Shown here: piece by piece, positions 35,433-46,400 of the stretch
Position numbering within the stretch: position 1 is the stretch's first letter
How the letters are laid out: each line of letters begins with the position of its first letter
NCBI GenBank assembly: GCA_900491605.1
Contig: UESW01004761.1
Coordinates: 210,156 to 274,155 of the forward strand
Origin: Calamus simplicifolius
Taxonomy: Eukaryota > Streptophyta > Magnoliopsida > Arecales > Arecaceae
Reading direction: 5' to 3'
DNA: 64,000 bases
The notes under the pieces: model-generated
The model's database searches: none
Told to the model about the DNA's origin: nothing
Seen by the model: the letters and a program-made list of their open reading frames with translations, nothing else
Translations under genes and position numbers: made by a program

Positions 35433-36150
35433 TGGGTTGCTAGTGTCATAAAAGACAAATTGCGAGATACTCCGAATTATAAGCCATGAGAAATTGCACA
35501 TGATCTTGAACGTGAATATGGACTAAGCTTGAACTATGCACAAGCTTGGCATGTGAAATTTGTTGCCAAGAAAGAGCTTCACAATTCACATGAAGAGGCT
35601 TGTAATCAGTTGCCTTGGTTTTGTGATCGGATTATTGAAACCAACCCAGGTAGTGTGGCTACTTTACTAACATCAGATGATTCAAAATTTAGATATGAAG
35701 AGAAGCATGGAAGGAAACAAAAAACCTAAATTTTGAATCATCTGATGTTAGTAATGTAGCCACACTGCCTGGGTTGGTTTCAATAATCCAACCACAAAAC
35801 GAAGGCAACTGATTACAAGCCTCTTGATGTGAATTGTGAAGCTCTTTCTTGGCAACAAATTTCCCACGCCAAGCTTGTGCATAGTTCAAGCTTAGTCAAT
35901 TTTCACGTTCAAGATCATCTGCAATTTCTCATGGCTTATAATTCGGAGTATCTCGCAATTTGTCCTTTATGACACTAGCAACCCATCATTGAGATGCTAG
36001 ACGATGACTTTCTTTACCCATTGCTATTCCACATGTATGAGCATCATTCATTTTCTTAATCATAAGGTGTTCCTTACCTGATGACCTAGATGCATGTACA
36101 CACCACGGGCAACTGTCAGCAATACATTCAGCAGTTACACGACACCCATC
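35265..36150. repeat. Inverted duplication (hairpin) of the MUSTANG DNA-binding region
   Basis: The left arm 35265-35692 and right arm 35725-36150 are reverse complements with scattered mismatches, around a 32-bp loop. Read on the minus strand, the loop continues the right arm as FFVSFHASL, the next part of MUSTANG. The right arm is thus a slightly longer inverted copy, not a palindromic slip. Both arms share the same two TGA stops, so the copied sequence was already decayed. The right arm has a further stop of its own. Confidence 0.9.
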
Positions 36151-39100
36151 AACAGTTTGAGATAGTTGCCATGGTTATTCTGTGCATCACCTCATCGAGG
36201 ATTTTAAGGCAGGGTTGGAGGACTCTTGGTCTCAGGAAATAAAGGATGCAATGGTTGACAATCTCAAACGACCTGTATGTGCTTGCAAAGCTGCTGAGTT
36301 TAATGAATGCATTGAAAGCATCAAAAGCGAATCTAAAGAACTTGCCGAATGGGTATTAGATATGAAGCCAGAATGCTGGTCAGATTCCTTCTTTAAGGGC
36401 CTGAGATATGGCTGTTACTCTTCCAGTGCTGTGGAAACGTTTAATGGCTAGGTGTCAGCGAGACATGAGGTATCAGTGGTGCAGATGGTTGATATGGTCA
36501 GGTGTAAGATGATGGAGATGATATATACATGTAGGGAGTCTTCTAACACTTGGGCTGAGACGCTCACACCATTCATGAATCGCAAGGTGCAAGATGAGAT
36601 GACTAAAGCAAGGAATCTTAATGTCATATGCTCGACAGGGAACGTATTTGAGGTACGTGATGATTCTCACGTAGTTTATTATCATCTTCTGAGTTAGCTT
36701 GTGTTGGTACATTTGCTTGTTTGACTAGTTGTTTGATCATGCCTATATGCTCTGTTTATTGAGATGTTTGAATGGAAGAAACCGGAGAAACATGGAACAT
36801 AAATGTATCTTAGTAATCTCAGCTCTCTGTTTTAGGATTAAAATTAGCATGTCTGCCAAACCTTTTTGTCAAGCCAGCTGAATGCTGCTGATCAAAACAA
36901 CATTGGGAGGTTCAACAGTTGCTCTACAAGTATGTGAAATTGCAAACAAGGAAAGAAGCACTTCCACCAGTTGGCAAATGTAAGCTGGACACTTAAACAA
37001 GTGTATGGATTCAGCTTTACCCATTTAAACTCAGGTGACTGCTGCTTATTGTTGTACTTTACAGTAGTTAAAGTAACTAATGTTGTTGTTAGGATATAAA
37101 GAAAAAAATTAATAGTTATGCGAATGTGTTTTAATGGAGTATTGTCATGTTGGTCATGGTTGTCTAAACCAAGTAGAACTGAGAAAAAAGAATCTATTTA
37201 ATAGACTCCAATTAGTTTGGGATTAAGGCTTTTTATTGTTGTCATCATCGTTAAGGTTTAAATCTCGTGAGATAGAAGTATTCCGGTTCTTATATGGAAT
37301 AAGACACTCTGCATATCGTCCTATCTCGATTCTCAATCCAATCAAGCATCACAGTACTTTCTTATGATGCTAAAAAAATTATTTATAAAGCTTTAGTGTT
37401 TTATTTAATTTTTAAATATATTTGAACTTCAAAATTATATATTTATAATAAATTAAATTTATTTAAAATTGACATTATAATGCATTATGATTGAGATAGA
37501 ACGAAACGGGATGGGATGGTTGAGATTGATCTTAGAATCTCTTTGGGACAAGACATCTTGGTTGTCTCGGCCCCATCCCACCGTGACTCGTGTAATTGGT
37601 TGTTGTCATATAGACCAAGCTTACCTATTGAAAATTTTATAAGAGTTACATGCTTCTAAATTGATGCTGAGCTTTTTTTCTTTTGAGAATAAACACAGGC
37701 ATGACCCATCACATTTCTTAAACTGCGACTGAGTTCTTTATACATTGGCTAGATCTATTTGAGCATAAACGAAATAGCAGCCTACCAAGGGAATCATCTG
37801 AGATCATCTTTAATGGCAGAAGTAGGTGTTCAATTCCAAGAGTGCCGTGTCTTTGCTCTTAATTACCAAAAACAACTGATTTTGAATAGCTTTTGCCGTG
37901 AAAACTCTCATTTATTTGAGTTTAACTGAACTAATTGAGTTTTAAACACCACTCCAAGTGATGTACCTTATAAATGCATTCCTTTCCATTTTCTTTTATG
38001 GAAAGCCCATCAGTAATATAGCTTGCATATCATACCTGTGCTGAAAACTAAAGGGTTTGCCTCCCTAGTTCACCTTATTATCCATTTATGAATATTTGTT
38101 ATCAAAAAATGAAAAATAAATAACCTTTTTTTTTCTTTCTCTAGATGTCTTATTTCTTAAAGTTGTTCGAACAGCCTATCTCGCCATTCCTTTTATATTA
38201 AACCCATGTAGGTTTTATCTAAACACCAATTAGCTGCAGGTCTATTTTGACTCAAAGCATTGAAACACTAATGATTGCAAGAAACTAAGCTTGGTAATAT
38301 GGAGCATGATATGCTGTATTGCCCCATGTTGGTGCATGCTGAATGTACCATACCGTACCATGGTTTCAGTGTTGAACTGGTATGGAGTATATAAGGCATA
38401 CCAAATATCAGTGTGTTGAACCTATCAGCATACTGATATCCTACCAAGATGGCATTGGTATAGGATCCGGAACTAAGATTGCAAATCTTGATAGGAGTCA
38501 GCTTTGGAGTACAGCTGAAAACAGGTTTTAAGGGATCAAGCAATATTGGTCATCCATACCCTATAGCAATTTTCAGCATCCCTGCTAGCTTGTCCTAGTA
38601 GCCAGGTTATATTGGTATGGTGTGTAGCAAACCACAACCATCATCCCCACACCCAAGTTCATACTCCTAAGCATACATAGATGTACTTAACAAACTTAGA
38701 CATAACCCAAAATTGCTTTGAACTGACATGGCTGAATCCAACTTTGTTTAGCTTTTTCTTTTTAAAAAAAAAACACATCAAAGAGAGAAAGGAACGCACT
38801 TGGCAGATATTTTGAAACTTGTTCTGTTAACCATGGCTCCTGGCTCTATGCCATCACATGAAATGAACGGAACAAGTGTGTTCACATTCATGCAGATGTG
38901 CATCTTAGTTGAAAAACTGCTCTATGCTCATGTTATTTGTAGTTTTCAATTCTTTAAACCTTAAGTTGTTTTTTCACCCTGATCCTACCACAACCATTTC
39001 CAACAGCCTTGATTTCGAGTACTTTGGTTTATTTTCTTTTAATTGATGAAACATATTTAATTTGTTTTTCATCATGTCATCATTTATTTTTCTAGAATAA

Positions 39101-39339
39101 AATTTTGGGACATGCTTGATATCCCATTCACTGCAGCAACTCAATAAATTATTAAAAAAGAAAAAAATGCATCTTATAAGCACAATCAGAAAATGTATTC
39201 AAATGGTTTTTATTGTCTTTATTTTTTGAGAAAAGCAAGTAGGCATTTTTAGTTTGCCCAAAACAGATACTACCAATAAAGTTATGTACAAGGATTTAGT
39301 AGAAGTTTCAAGGATATTACCACTGACATAAATAATATG

Positions 39340-40005
39340 TGCAGGTTGCTTTTAAACTGTCTGAAGTATTGATTCACTTGAATCACTCCCATTCTTGTAA
39401 GTGCATCTTCATTTTGCAGTGCATGATGATGAGCAATCTATAATGTGCTACGGGCGACAAATATGCTATCAGATGAGATTTCATATGAAGGTTTTGACAT
39501 TATGATCTATGTATATGCATACTAAGTGACAACAAAAATAGATCATTTGTTTAATTTTTTGATGTTGGTACATGGATGGCTACATCCCTAATGCCAACTT
39601 ATATGAATATATATATGTCCATTTCTTGAAGCTTAACTACATAAATGGATCCCTAATGCATTTCTGAATTGGTGCCATATCATTTTAAATAAGAGAATTA
39701 TGGGATTAGTTTCAAATTTTGTTACCTGTAATTAGAAGGGAGCTTTATACTGTTTAAATTTGCATTACCTTTTCTGCTACAGTGCTTTATATTAGTCTTG
39801 AACTGGGGGTTTCACATAGGGCTTCGTTTGTTATTTGATGATCGTATGCTTCCATTTACTGCAATGTTGATTCTGATGCCACTTTGTTTCATGTCACAAT
39901 GAATCCCAGGATGTGAGCCACCTTGTAAATGGGCAGCATGACCTGAAGTTCAGGCATTCCCATCATTTCTTGCTGCCCATTTCTTATTATTGTATTATAT
40001 TTGAT
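39340..40005 (-). pseudogene. Internal exons of the RRSARL/DLNKEP paralogue, copy 3
   Basis: Equivalent of 27050-27655 but with more of the upstream exon: ARNDGNA, stop, TSGHAAHLQGGSHPGIH. The TGA after PSPM is shared with copy 2, so the gene died before the duplication. Copy 3 has an extra TAA in the exon near 39350, where copy 2 reads VYKQP. Confidence 0.65.
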
Positions 40006-40490
40006 GCCAAGCAGAGTTCTCACTGAGAGTAAGTCCGATTGTTTTCAGAGATTGAGAAACCTATTTTGCTTGGTCTTGCAGATATAGTGCTTACAAGTGT
40101 AAGAGTTATATTTCAGTTGTAAGAGAAATACTAAGTGGATGGTTTCATGCATATAATTAAAATGCAACATTGAAGTACTGATCCATAGAAGTCCTGCCCC
40201 CTTACGAGGGATGGAATATGGGGTGTTTGAAGCTATTGCTTTGCGAAATACCATGTGGACAACACTCTGCAATATGCAAATTCAAAATCAAGAATAATTG
40301 TGCATTGCTAACCAAAAGATTTGCAGGTATAAGAATCAAAAGAAGTGAGGAAGATGAAGCAAAGCATATGCTTAGGCAAATCTCAAACTACTCCAGTGCC
40401 TTTTACATTCCATCCTTGTGTTTTTGCCTTAATTTTGCAAAATCACCAGGTTTTTTAACCCTTTATTTATCTCGAAGAAGAATAACTTTC
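40006..40490. other. Non-coding sequence present only in copy 3
   Basis: This stretch lies between the paralogue exon and the Gypsy element and is deleted from copy 2. No protein-like frame is recognised. It ends with the 5-bp target site TTTAT (40491-40495). Confidence 0.5.
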
Positions 40491-40495
40491 TTTAT

Positions 40496-41542
40496 TGTTG
40501 CCGCAGAAATCCATTCTCCGACTCGGGTGCGCTTCCGGCTCTGGGTCCGAACTCCGATCTCGACGTTCGGGGTGGAACCTGCAAGACAGTCCGCACTCAT
40601 AAAGGATTTTTTTGGGGTTGTCCTCTGCGGGGGACCCTCCGACACCTAAGTCAGTGGAGATTCACAGCAGGTAGATGTGAGGAGAAGACTTTTCACAGAA
40701 GAATCTTTCTCCAAGCTCTCGATCGGAGCTCTAATGGAGTGATCGATTTCGTAAAGCCAAGTGAATGTGTAGAAGTTTTTGTAAGGTGATTCATGCGTAC
40801 TTGAGAGGTTGAAATGCCATGGTATTTATAGAGGATCACCTGGTTCCCTGGGTGCATTGTGGGGTCAAAAGTTGTTATGATTTGAAACGGGTTTGAATCG
40901 AGTTTGTTACGAGATCAGTAGGATCTGTATCTTGTCAGTTAGAGGATCAATGGCTAGAAGAGCTGGCTGATGCCTTGGGATTTCATGATTGCGTAGGCTC
41001 TAGGCCACTCCTGGGTATGATTCATCGTCTGGAATCTTATTCAGCTATAGTAGATTTGAACTCTCCCATGTCAGATTCTGCAGAGGTATTTTGAATGCTG
41101 TGGTTGGCCTAGATAAGGATTAGCTTGATTTTCTGAAGTGTAAAATGGATCAGCTCGAATGACCGAGGAATAAGGATGGCCCAGCTCAAACGATCGAAGT
41201 ATAAGGATAGCTCGGGTTACCAAGGAATAAGGATAGCTTGGCTTCGATGGCCGAAGTATAAAGGTAACTCAGGTTACCGAGGAATAAGGATGGCTTGGCT
41301 CGGACGACCGAAGTATAAGGATAGCTCGGATTATCGAGGAATAAGGATAGCTCAGCTCAGATGGCTGAAGTATAAAGGTGGTTCGGGTTGTCAGGGTGAT
41401 CCGACTTCATCAAAGTTGATTTGACCTTGTCGCTAGAATGTCATGCTAGCTAGCCAGCTGGCAAGCAGGGTGTTTGGATTGGGTGCGACCTCATCGCTGA
41501 TGTGAGCGATCAATAATACAATGACAATTTTACCCCTCATCA
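40496..41542 (-). repeat. Gypsy 3' LTR (left), 1047 bp
   Basis: In plus orientation it starts TGTTGCCGCAGAAAT and ends TTACCCCTCATCA, matching 45476-46400 throughout. Its purine-rich neighbour on the minus strand, GGAGTGGGGGGCATG (41543-41557), is the polypurine tract. It has more internal subrepeats (AAGTATAAGGATAGCTCGG type, 41160-41390) than the other LTR, which explains its extra 122 bp. Confidence 0.9.
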
Positions 41543-41893
41543 CATGCCCCCCACTCCTTAGTCTGAAGTATAATTTTGGATATAGAGAGTAAAATTCTAG
41601 AGCAATCTTATTTGGGGGATTCAAAAAGGTGGGCAATGATGATCTCGTAAATGACGGGCCACTGTTTCGTCATCATTTTTCGCCGCTACTCGAGGAGGAA
41701 ACGCCTCGTTTCCAACAAGTCACGATAGCGGAGGCTCCGCGTGGTGGAAGTCATTTATTTCTGGCACCCATATCGGGGCCTTTGGCGTCTAGGGCTTTCT
41801 TTCTGAAGCACTTATTTAAAGAGGGCTGGGGCGGCGTTCCTTCTGCAACGCCCCTTTGTCCCTGCCGTAAAGTTTTTCTGCTCCTTTTTTGTG

Positions 41894-42430
41894 CCCTTCT
41901 GCTCTGGCCGAGGCTTTTCATAATAACATATGCACTTCGGTTTTGGCCAAGGTTTTTCATAATAAGAGATGCACTTCGGCTCTGGCCAAGGCTTTTGATA
42001 ATAAGAGATGCACTTCGGCTCTGGCCGAGGCTTCTCATAATAACAGATGCACTTCGGCTCTGGCCGAGGCTTTTCATAATAACAGATGCACTTCGGCTCT
42101 GGCCGAGGGTTTTCATAATAACATATGCACTTTGGCTCTAGCCGAGGCTTTTCATAATAACAGATGCACTTCGGCTCTGGCCGAGGCTTCTCATAAAAAT
42201 AGATGCACTTCGGCTCTAGCCGAGGCTTTTCATAATAAGAGATGCACTTCGGCTCTGACCGAGGCTTTTGATAATAAGAGATGCACTTCGGCTCTAGCTA
42301 AGGCTTTTCATAATAACAGATGCACTTCGAATCTGACCGAGGCTTTTGATAATAAGAGATGCACTTCGGCTCTGGCCGAGGCTTTTGATAATAAGGGATG
42401 CACTTCAGTTTTGGCCGAGGCTTTAGGAAC
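41894..42430. repeat. Minisatellite, 39-bp unit, about 13.5 copies
   Basis: The unit is CACTTCGGCTCTGGCCGAGG followed by CTTTTCATAATAACAGATG, with variants such as GATAATAAGAG. Because 39 is a multiple of three the frame stays open: plus 41889-42662 reads 13-residue repeats CTSALAEAFHNNR, and minus 41751-42116 reads ASVIMKSLGQSRS. It lies in the Gypsy 3' region between integrase and the 3' LTR. No homologue of either frame is known to me, and the openness may follow from the unit length. Confidence 0.85.
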
Positions 42431-42619
42431 CATGGAGTGTATACCTAGTGGCACCATGGCGCGGGGAACATTGCTTGGCCCTGCCAAAGTTCGAAGACTG
42501 ATTGGAGATCACTCGGTTCGGCCGGGGCTCGTAAGCTACCAGAACTCATCCGAGGCTTTTATGCCGTTTGGTCTGGTCGGGGCTTATAAGCTACCCAAAT
42601 TCGGCCAAAGGCTTACAGA

Positions 42620-42885
42620 TCACTTGGCTCCCAGCCATACTGGGAGTGCTCGGCCATACTGAGTCTTTGCGAAATAATAGAACTCATCCCAGCCGAGGTG
42701 CGAAGATTTAGCTTGGCCCCCGGGCATACTGGGAGTGCTCAGCCATACCGAGTCTTTATAGAATAGGACTCGGCCCAGCCGAGGTACAGAGATTTAGCTT
42801 GGCCCCTGGGCATACCGGGAGTGCTCAGCCATACCGAATCTTTGTAGAACAGGACTCGGCTCGACCGAGGTATGGAGATTTCCTG
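42620..42885. repeat. Second tandem repeat in the Gypsy element, about 85 bp, three copies
   Basis: Three diverged units share CTTGGCCCCYGGGCATAC, GGGAGTGCTCAGCCATAC, AGTCTTTGTAGAATAG and CCAGCCGAGGT. They continue the CTCGGC/GCCGAG-rich character of the minisatellite next to them. Confidence 0.7.
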
Positions 42886-43049
42886 CTCAAGGAGGCAGCT
42901 CGGTCGTGCCGAGAATTGGTAAGCAGCATCTATTTTTCATTATGACTTTTTAGAAAAATGATTATAGCGATCATGCTGTGGATCATAAAAACAAGATGCC
43001 AAAACTGTAAATGGGGCAAGTCTATAAAAAGCGTACCCTACTGGTGGTA

Positions 43050-44296
43050 TATGCGAAGATTGTCTGAGTTCCATGTCTGGGAAATAGATTTTTTGTTCAG
43101 ATCCTGGAGCTTATAGGTACCGGGCCCGATGACTTCCGTCACTTAATAGGGGCCTTCCCAGTTCAGAGATAGCTTTCCTTGTTCCAGTGGTTTGGAGATG
43201 GATGCTTTCCGAAGGACAAGATCACTGGGCGAGAAGGATTTTCCTTTGACTCTGGAGGCGTGATAGCAAGCCACTCTTTGTTGATAGGTAGCCACTCTGA
43301 TCTGAGCTTTCTCTTTGATTTTTTCCCATAGGTCGAGGTTGGTGCATAGCTGCTCATCGTTAGCCTCTTTCGAGTAACTCTCCAACCATGGAGAGGGGAG
43401 TCCTATCTTCACGGGGATGACGGCTTTTGTGCCAAAGGCCATCCGGAATGGAGTCTCGCCTGTGAAAACTCTCTGGGTGGTGCGGTAGGCCCATAAGACA
43501 TGGTGAAGTTCATCCGTCCATCTGCCCCGGGCTCTGGCAAGCTGAGCCTTGACCCCTTAAAGTAGGGTTCGATTAGATACCTCGGCTTCTCTGTTTGCTT
43601 GCGGATGCCCGACTGATGTGAGGCGGTGACAGATTCCATGCTCCTCATAGAACTCTTGGAACTTAGGGTTATCAAACTGCTTGCCATTATTGGTGATGAT
43701 GGTAGGCGGGAGGCCGAAGCGACAAATAATGGATCTCCACACAAGTCCTTAGCCCGATCTTTGGTTATCTGGGCAACTGCCTCGGCCTCGACCCACTTGG
43801 TGAAGTAATCAATGGCGACAAATAAGAACTTTCTCTATCCTGTGGCGAGGAAAAACGGGCCAAGGATGTCCATCCCCCACTTAGAAAAGGGCTAAGCGGA
43901 GGAAATAGAGGCCAAGTTGGTGGAGGGGAGCCTCTGAACATTAGAATGCCTCTGACAAGGGTTGCAAGCTCGAACGAGATCGTCAGCATTCTTTTGCATG
44001 GTGGGCCAATAATACCCCTGGCGCAGCACCTTGTGGCATAAGGATCGGCTCCCCAGGTGGTTGCCGTAAATTCCATCATGCACTTCCCGAAGAGCATAAT
44101 CAGCCTTAGGTGGGCGAAGGCACTTAAGCAGCAGTATGGAGAAGGACCACCTATACAGTTGGTCATTGATCAGCACATAATGGGTGGCCTGCAGTTTCAG
44201 CTTTCTTGCTTCCTTTCGGTCGGCTGGGAGCGACCCTTCTTTAAGATACTTAAATATGGGGTTGAACCAGGATGGTTCGACCTCGACCTGCATCAC
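43050..44296 (-). pseudogene. Gypsy integrase region, decayed
   Basis: Minus-strand order: linker (QVEVEPSWFNPIFKYLKEGS), zinc-binding HHCC domain (REVHDGIYGNH ... GYYWPTMQKNADDLVRACNPCQ), core start WGMDILG, FVAIDYFTKWVEAEA, then IITNNGKQFDNPKF and SVGHPQANREAEVSNRTLL. The C-terminal part follows (MAFGTKAVIPVKIGLPSP ... LNWEGPY). The position of the second catalytic Asp of the DDE core reads Asn in TNNG, and stops and frameshifts split the region. It is non-functional as it stands. Confidence 0.85.
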
Positions 44297-45390
44297 TCGG
44301 TCAGCCTCCGTGATTCCTCGACTCTAGCATACTTGTCCACCATGGCCATCATATCAGAGAGGTTCAGAGGGTAACTGACCTCCAATACTAGGTAGGAGTC
44401 ACTCTCCTTTAATACTCTGTCCGTTAGAGCGGACATGGCCACCTCATGATTAAGGTGATCCACTTCCAGCATGTCCGTGTTAAATCAGCCAAGATAGTTC
44501 TTCAAGGACTCCCCCTCTCTTTGCTTAACCTCGGAGAGGGAATCAGATCTCCACCAGTGACGGTGGCTGCTAACAAACTGGCTGATGAAGAGGCAACTCA
44601 GCTCATCGAATAAACCAATGAAACCTGGTTTTAAGGCATTAAACTAGGTTTGAGCGGACCCTAAGGGTGGAGGGAAAGGTGCGGCAAAGAATCGCATCTG
44701 ATGCCCCATGGAACATCATGATCGATCGGAAGCTACTAAGGTGGTCGTCGGGATCGAAGGATCCGTGATAAGGCTCGATGGCGGACAGCTTGATATGGGA
44801 GGAAATCACTTCCCCCATTATCTCCTTGGTGAAGGAAATGCCCTGCTCCACCTTATGCTGAAGCGGATGGGCTTGTCTGATGGCATCTAACTCTTGACGC
44901 CATTCCTGACGCATCTCCTGCATCTGCTACCTGATCCCTTCATCCAGAGTGGTAGGAGGGATCGGGTGATGAGAAGACAATAGTGGTATTGAATCCTGAA
45001 AGGATATCAGGAAGGGAGAGTGAACCCGCTTGGATCTGAGTGGGCTCTTTCCTTTAGCTCGTTGCAGTGCCGGTCTCACCTTCGCAGGCCGGCGACCGCG
45101 ATCGTCGCCCCATGCGGATCGAAAGAAGAGATTACAGGCGAAGCAGGGGCAGCGGCCTCCTCGCGAGGCTGGAAGGCAGGAACGATAGGGCCAGGGATTG
45201 CCTAGAATCCCTGGATTATCTGGGTCAATGCTTGAACCTAGTGCGAACTGGTCCAGGGTTACGCCATTGCCGGTGGGGAAGGAGTTTCAGCTGGTGGTGG
45301 TAGCGGAGGTGCTACATCACTAATTGGATCAGGCCTTTGAGACGCGACCTGATCTTGAGCCTCAGAGGTAGCTCTCTTTCGATTGGCCAT
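44297..45390 (-). pseudogene. Gypsy gag, decayed
   Basis: Starts at ATG 45390 (MANRKRATSEAQDQVASQRP), with a stop at 45259. Later blocks in shifting frames match plant retrotransposon gag: AIEPYHGSFDPDDHLSSFRS near 44760, then the EVDHLNHEVAMSALTDRV region near 44440. Multiple stops and frameshifts are present. Gag ends where the deletion joins it to integrase-side sequence. Confidence 0.75.
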
Positions 45391-45454
45391 TAGAGGATGC
45401 TTCTTCTGGTTTTTTAGTCTTGTCTTCTGGATTACAAGTTTATGGGACTTAAGG

Positions 45455-45473
45455 GCCCTTCCTCTAGCGCCAA
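45455..45473 (-). other. Gypsy primer-binding site
   Basis: On the minus strand TTGGCGCTAGAGGAAGGGC lies two bases inside the 5' LTR. The TTGGCGC start is typical of plant Gypsy primer-binding sites. The priming tRNA was not determined. Confidence 0.7.
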
Positions 45474-45475
45474 TT

Positions 45476-46400
45476 TGTTGCCGCAGAAATCTGTTCTCTG
45501 ACTCGGGTGCGCTTTCGGCTCTGAGTCTGAACTCCGATCTCAACGTCTGGGGTGGAATCTGCAAGATAGTTCGCGCTCGCAAAGGATTTCCTTGGGGTTG
45601 TCCTCTACGAGGGACCCTCCGACGCCCAAGTCAGTGGAGATTCATAGCAGCAGATGTGAGGAGAAGACTTTTCACAGAAGAATCTTCCTTCAAGCTCTCG
45701 ATCGGAGCTCTAATGGAGTGATCAATTCCATAAAGCCAAGTGAATGTGTAGAAGTTTTTGTAAGGTGATTCATGCATACCTGAGAGGTTGAAGTGCTGTG
45801 GTATTTATAGAGGATCACCTGGTTCCCTGGGCATATCGTGGGGGCCGAAAGTTGTTATGATTTGAAACGGATTCGAATCGAGTTTGTTACGAGATCAGTA
45901 GAATCTGTATCTTGTCAGTTAGAGGATCGACGACTAGGAGAGCTGGCTGATGCCTTGGGATTCCACGATTGCGTAGGCTCTAGGCCACTCCTGGGTATGA
46001 TTCACCGATTGGAATCTTATTCAGCTATAGTGGATTTGAACTCTCCCGCACTGGATTTTTCAGATGTATTTTGAATGTCGTGGTTGGCCTGGATGAGGAA
46101 TAGCTTGATTTTTTGAAGTGTAAAATGGATCGGCTCGAATGACCAAGGAATAAGGATGGCTCGGCTTGGACGATCGAAGTATAAGGATAGCTCAGGTTAC
46201 CGATGAGTAAGGATAGCTCAGCTCCGATGGCCGAAGTATAAAGGTGGTCCGGGTTGTCAGGGTGATCCGACTTCATCAAAGCTGATTTGACCTTGTCGCT
46301 AGAATGTCACGCCAGCTGGCTAGCAGGGTGTTTGGATTGGGTGCAACCTCATCGCTGATGTGAGCGATCAATAATACAATGATGATTTTACCCCTCATCA
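45476..46400 (-). repeat. Gypsy 5' LTR (right), 925 bp
   Basis: Bounded by TGTTGCCGC and CCTCATCA in plus orientation and followed by the target duplication TTTAT. It is shorter than its partner by fewer internal subrepeats near 46135-46260. Confidence 0.9.

Larger units (their letters stand above)
34629..36697 (+). pseudogene. MUSTANG-type (MULE-derived) gene, core deleted and rearranged
   Basis: After an acceptor CAACTGTAG the frame starts at ATG 34644 (MARGKILAICQS). A PB1 domain follows, with SYSGGEAHAIDI and ISVMFNCNVDSFFIKYFLPN. An intron at 34961-35047 joins NR/IIRSVAADSG in phase. The MuDR-type DNA-binding domain follows (FESPRAFRDALHKYA, zinc ligands in CIADDC and HTC). A TGA at 35430-35432 ends a 233-residue spliced frame; a second TGA lies near 35487. 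The transposase DDE core and the SWIM zinc finger are absent. Their place is taken by an inverted copy of the preceding segment (35725-36150). The C-terminal part then resumes at about 36182 (HHLIEDFKAGLEDSWSQEIK) with a TAG near 36450. Intact MUSTANG-B proteins are plant regulators domesticated from MULE transposase and carry this PB1-DBD-MULE-SWIM order. This copy cannot make one. Confidence 0.85.
24518..36806. repeat. Tandem segmental duplication, copy 2 (about 12.3 kb)
   Basis: From ATCTTAGTAATCTCAGCTC at 24518 the sequence matches copy 3 from 36807 onward in the same orientation. It matches almost continuously until copy 3 leaves the window. The copies abut head to tail at about 36806, right after the MUSTANG pseudogene. 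Relative to copy 3, copy 2 lacks the Gypsy and Copia insertions and has two deletions, at 27661 and near 28553. Confidence 0.9.
40496..46400 (-). mobile_element. Gypsy LTR retrotransposon, internally deleted (no protease, RT or RNase H)
   Basis: Both LTRs, a 5-bp target duplication TTTAT (40491-40495 and 46401-46405), a primer-binding site and a polypurine tract are present. On the minus strand the order is 5' LTR, primer-binding site, damaged gag, then directly the linker before integrase, integrase, a long repeat-rich 3' region and the 3' LTR. Protease, reverse transcriptase and RNase H are missing. Gag runs into integrase-side sequence near 44300, a deletion junction. Such an element could move only with enzymes supplied by a relative. 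It is absent from copy 2, so it inserted after the duplication, or copy 2 lost the site in its deletion. Confidence 0.9.

Noticed and set aside
35689..35889. Minus-strand MUSTANG-like ORF as a second, separate transposase gene.
   Set aside because: It is the right arm of the inverted duplication, with the same stops as the left arm and no independent start or end.
41889..42662. 257-codon plus ORF with 13-residue repeats as a real protein gene.
   Set aside because: The frame is open because the repeat unit is 39 bp. It is antisense to the Gypsy element and an ORF is open on the other strand too.
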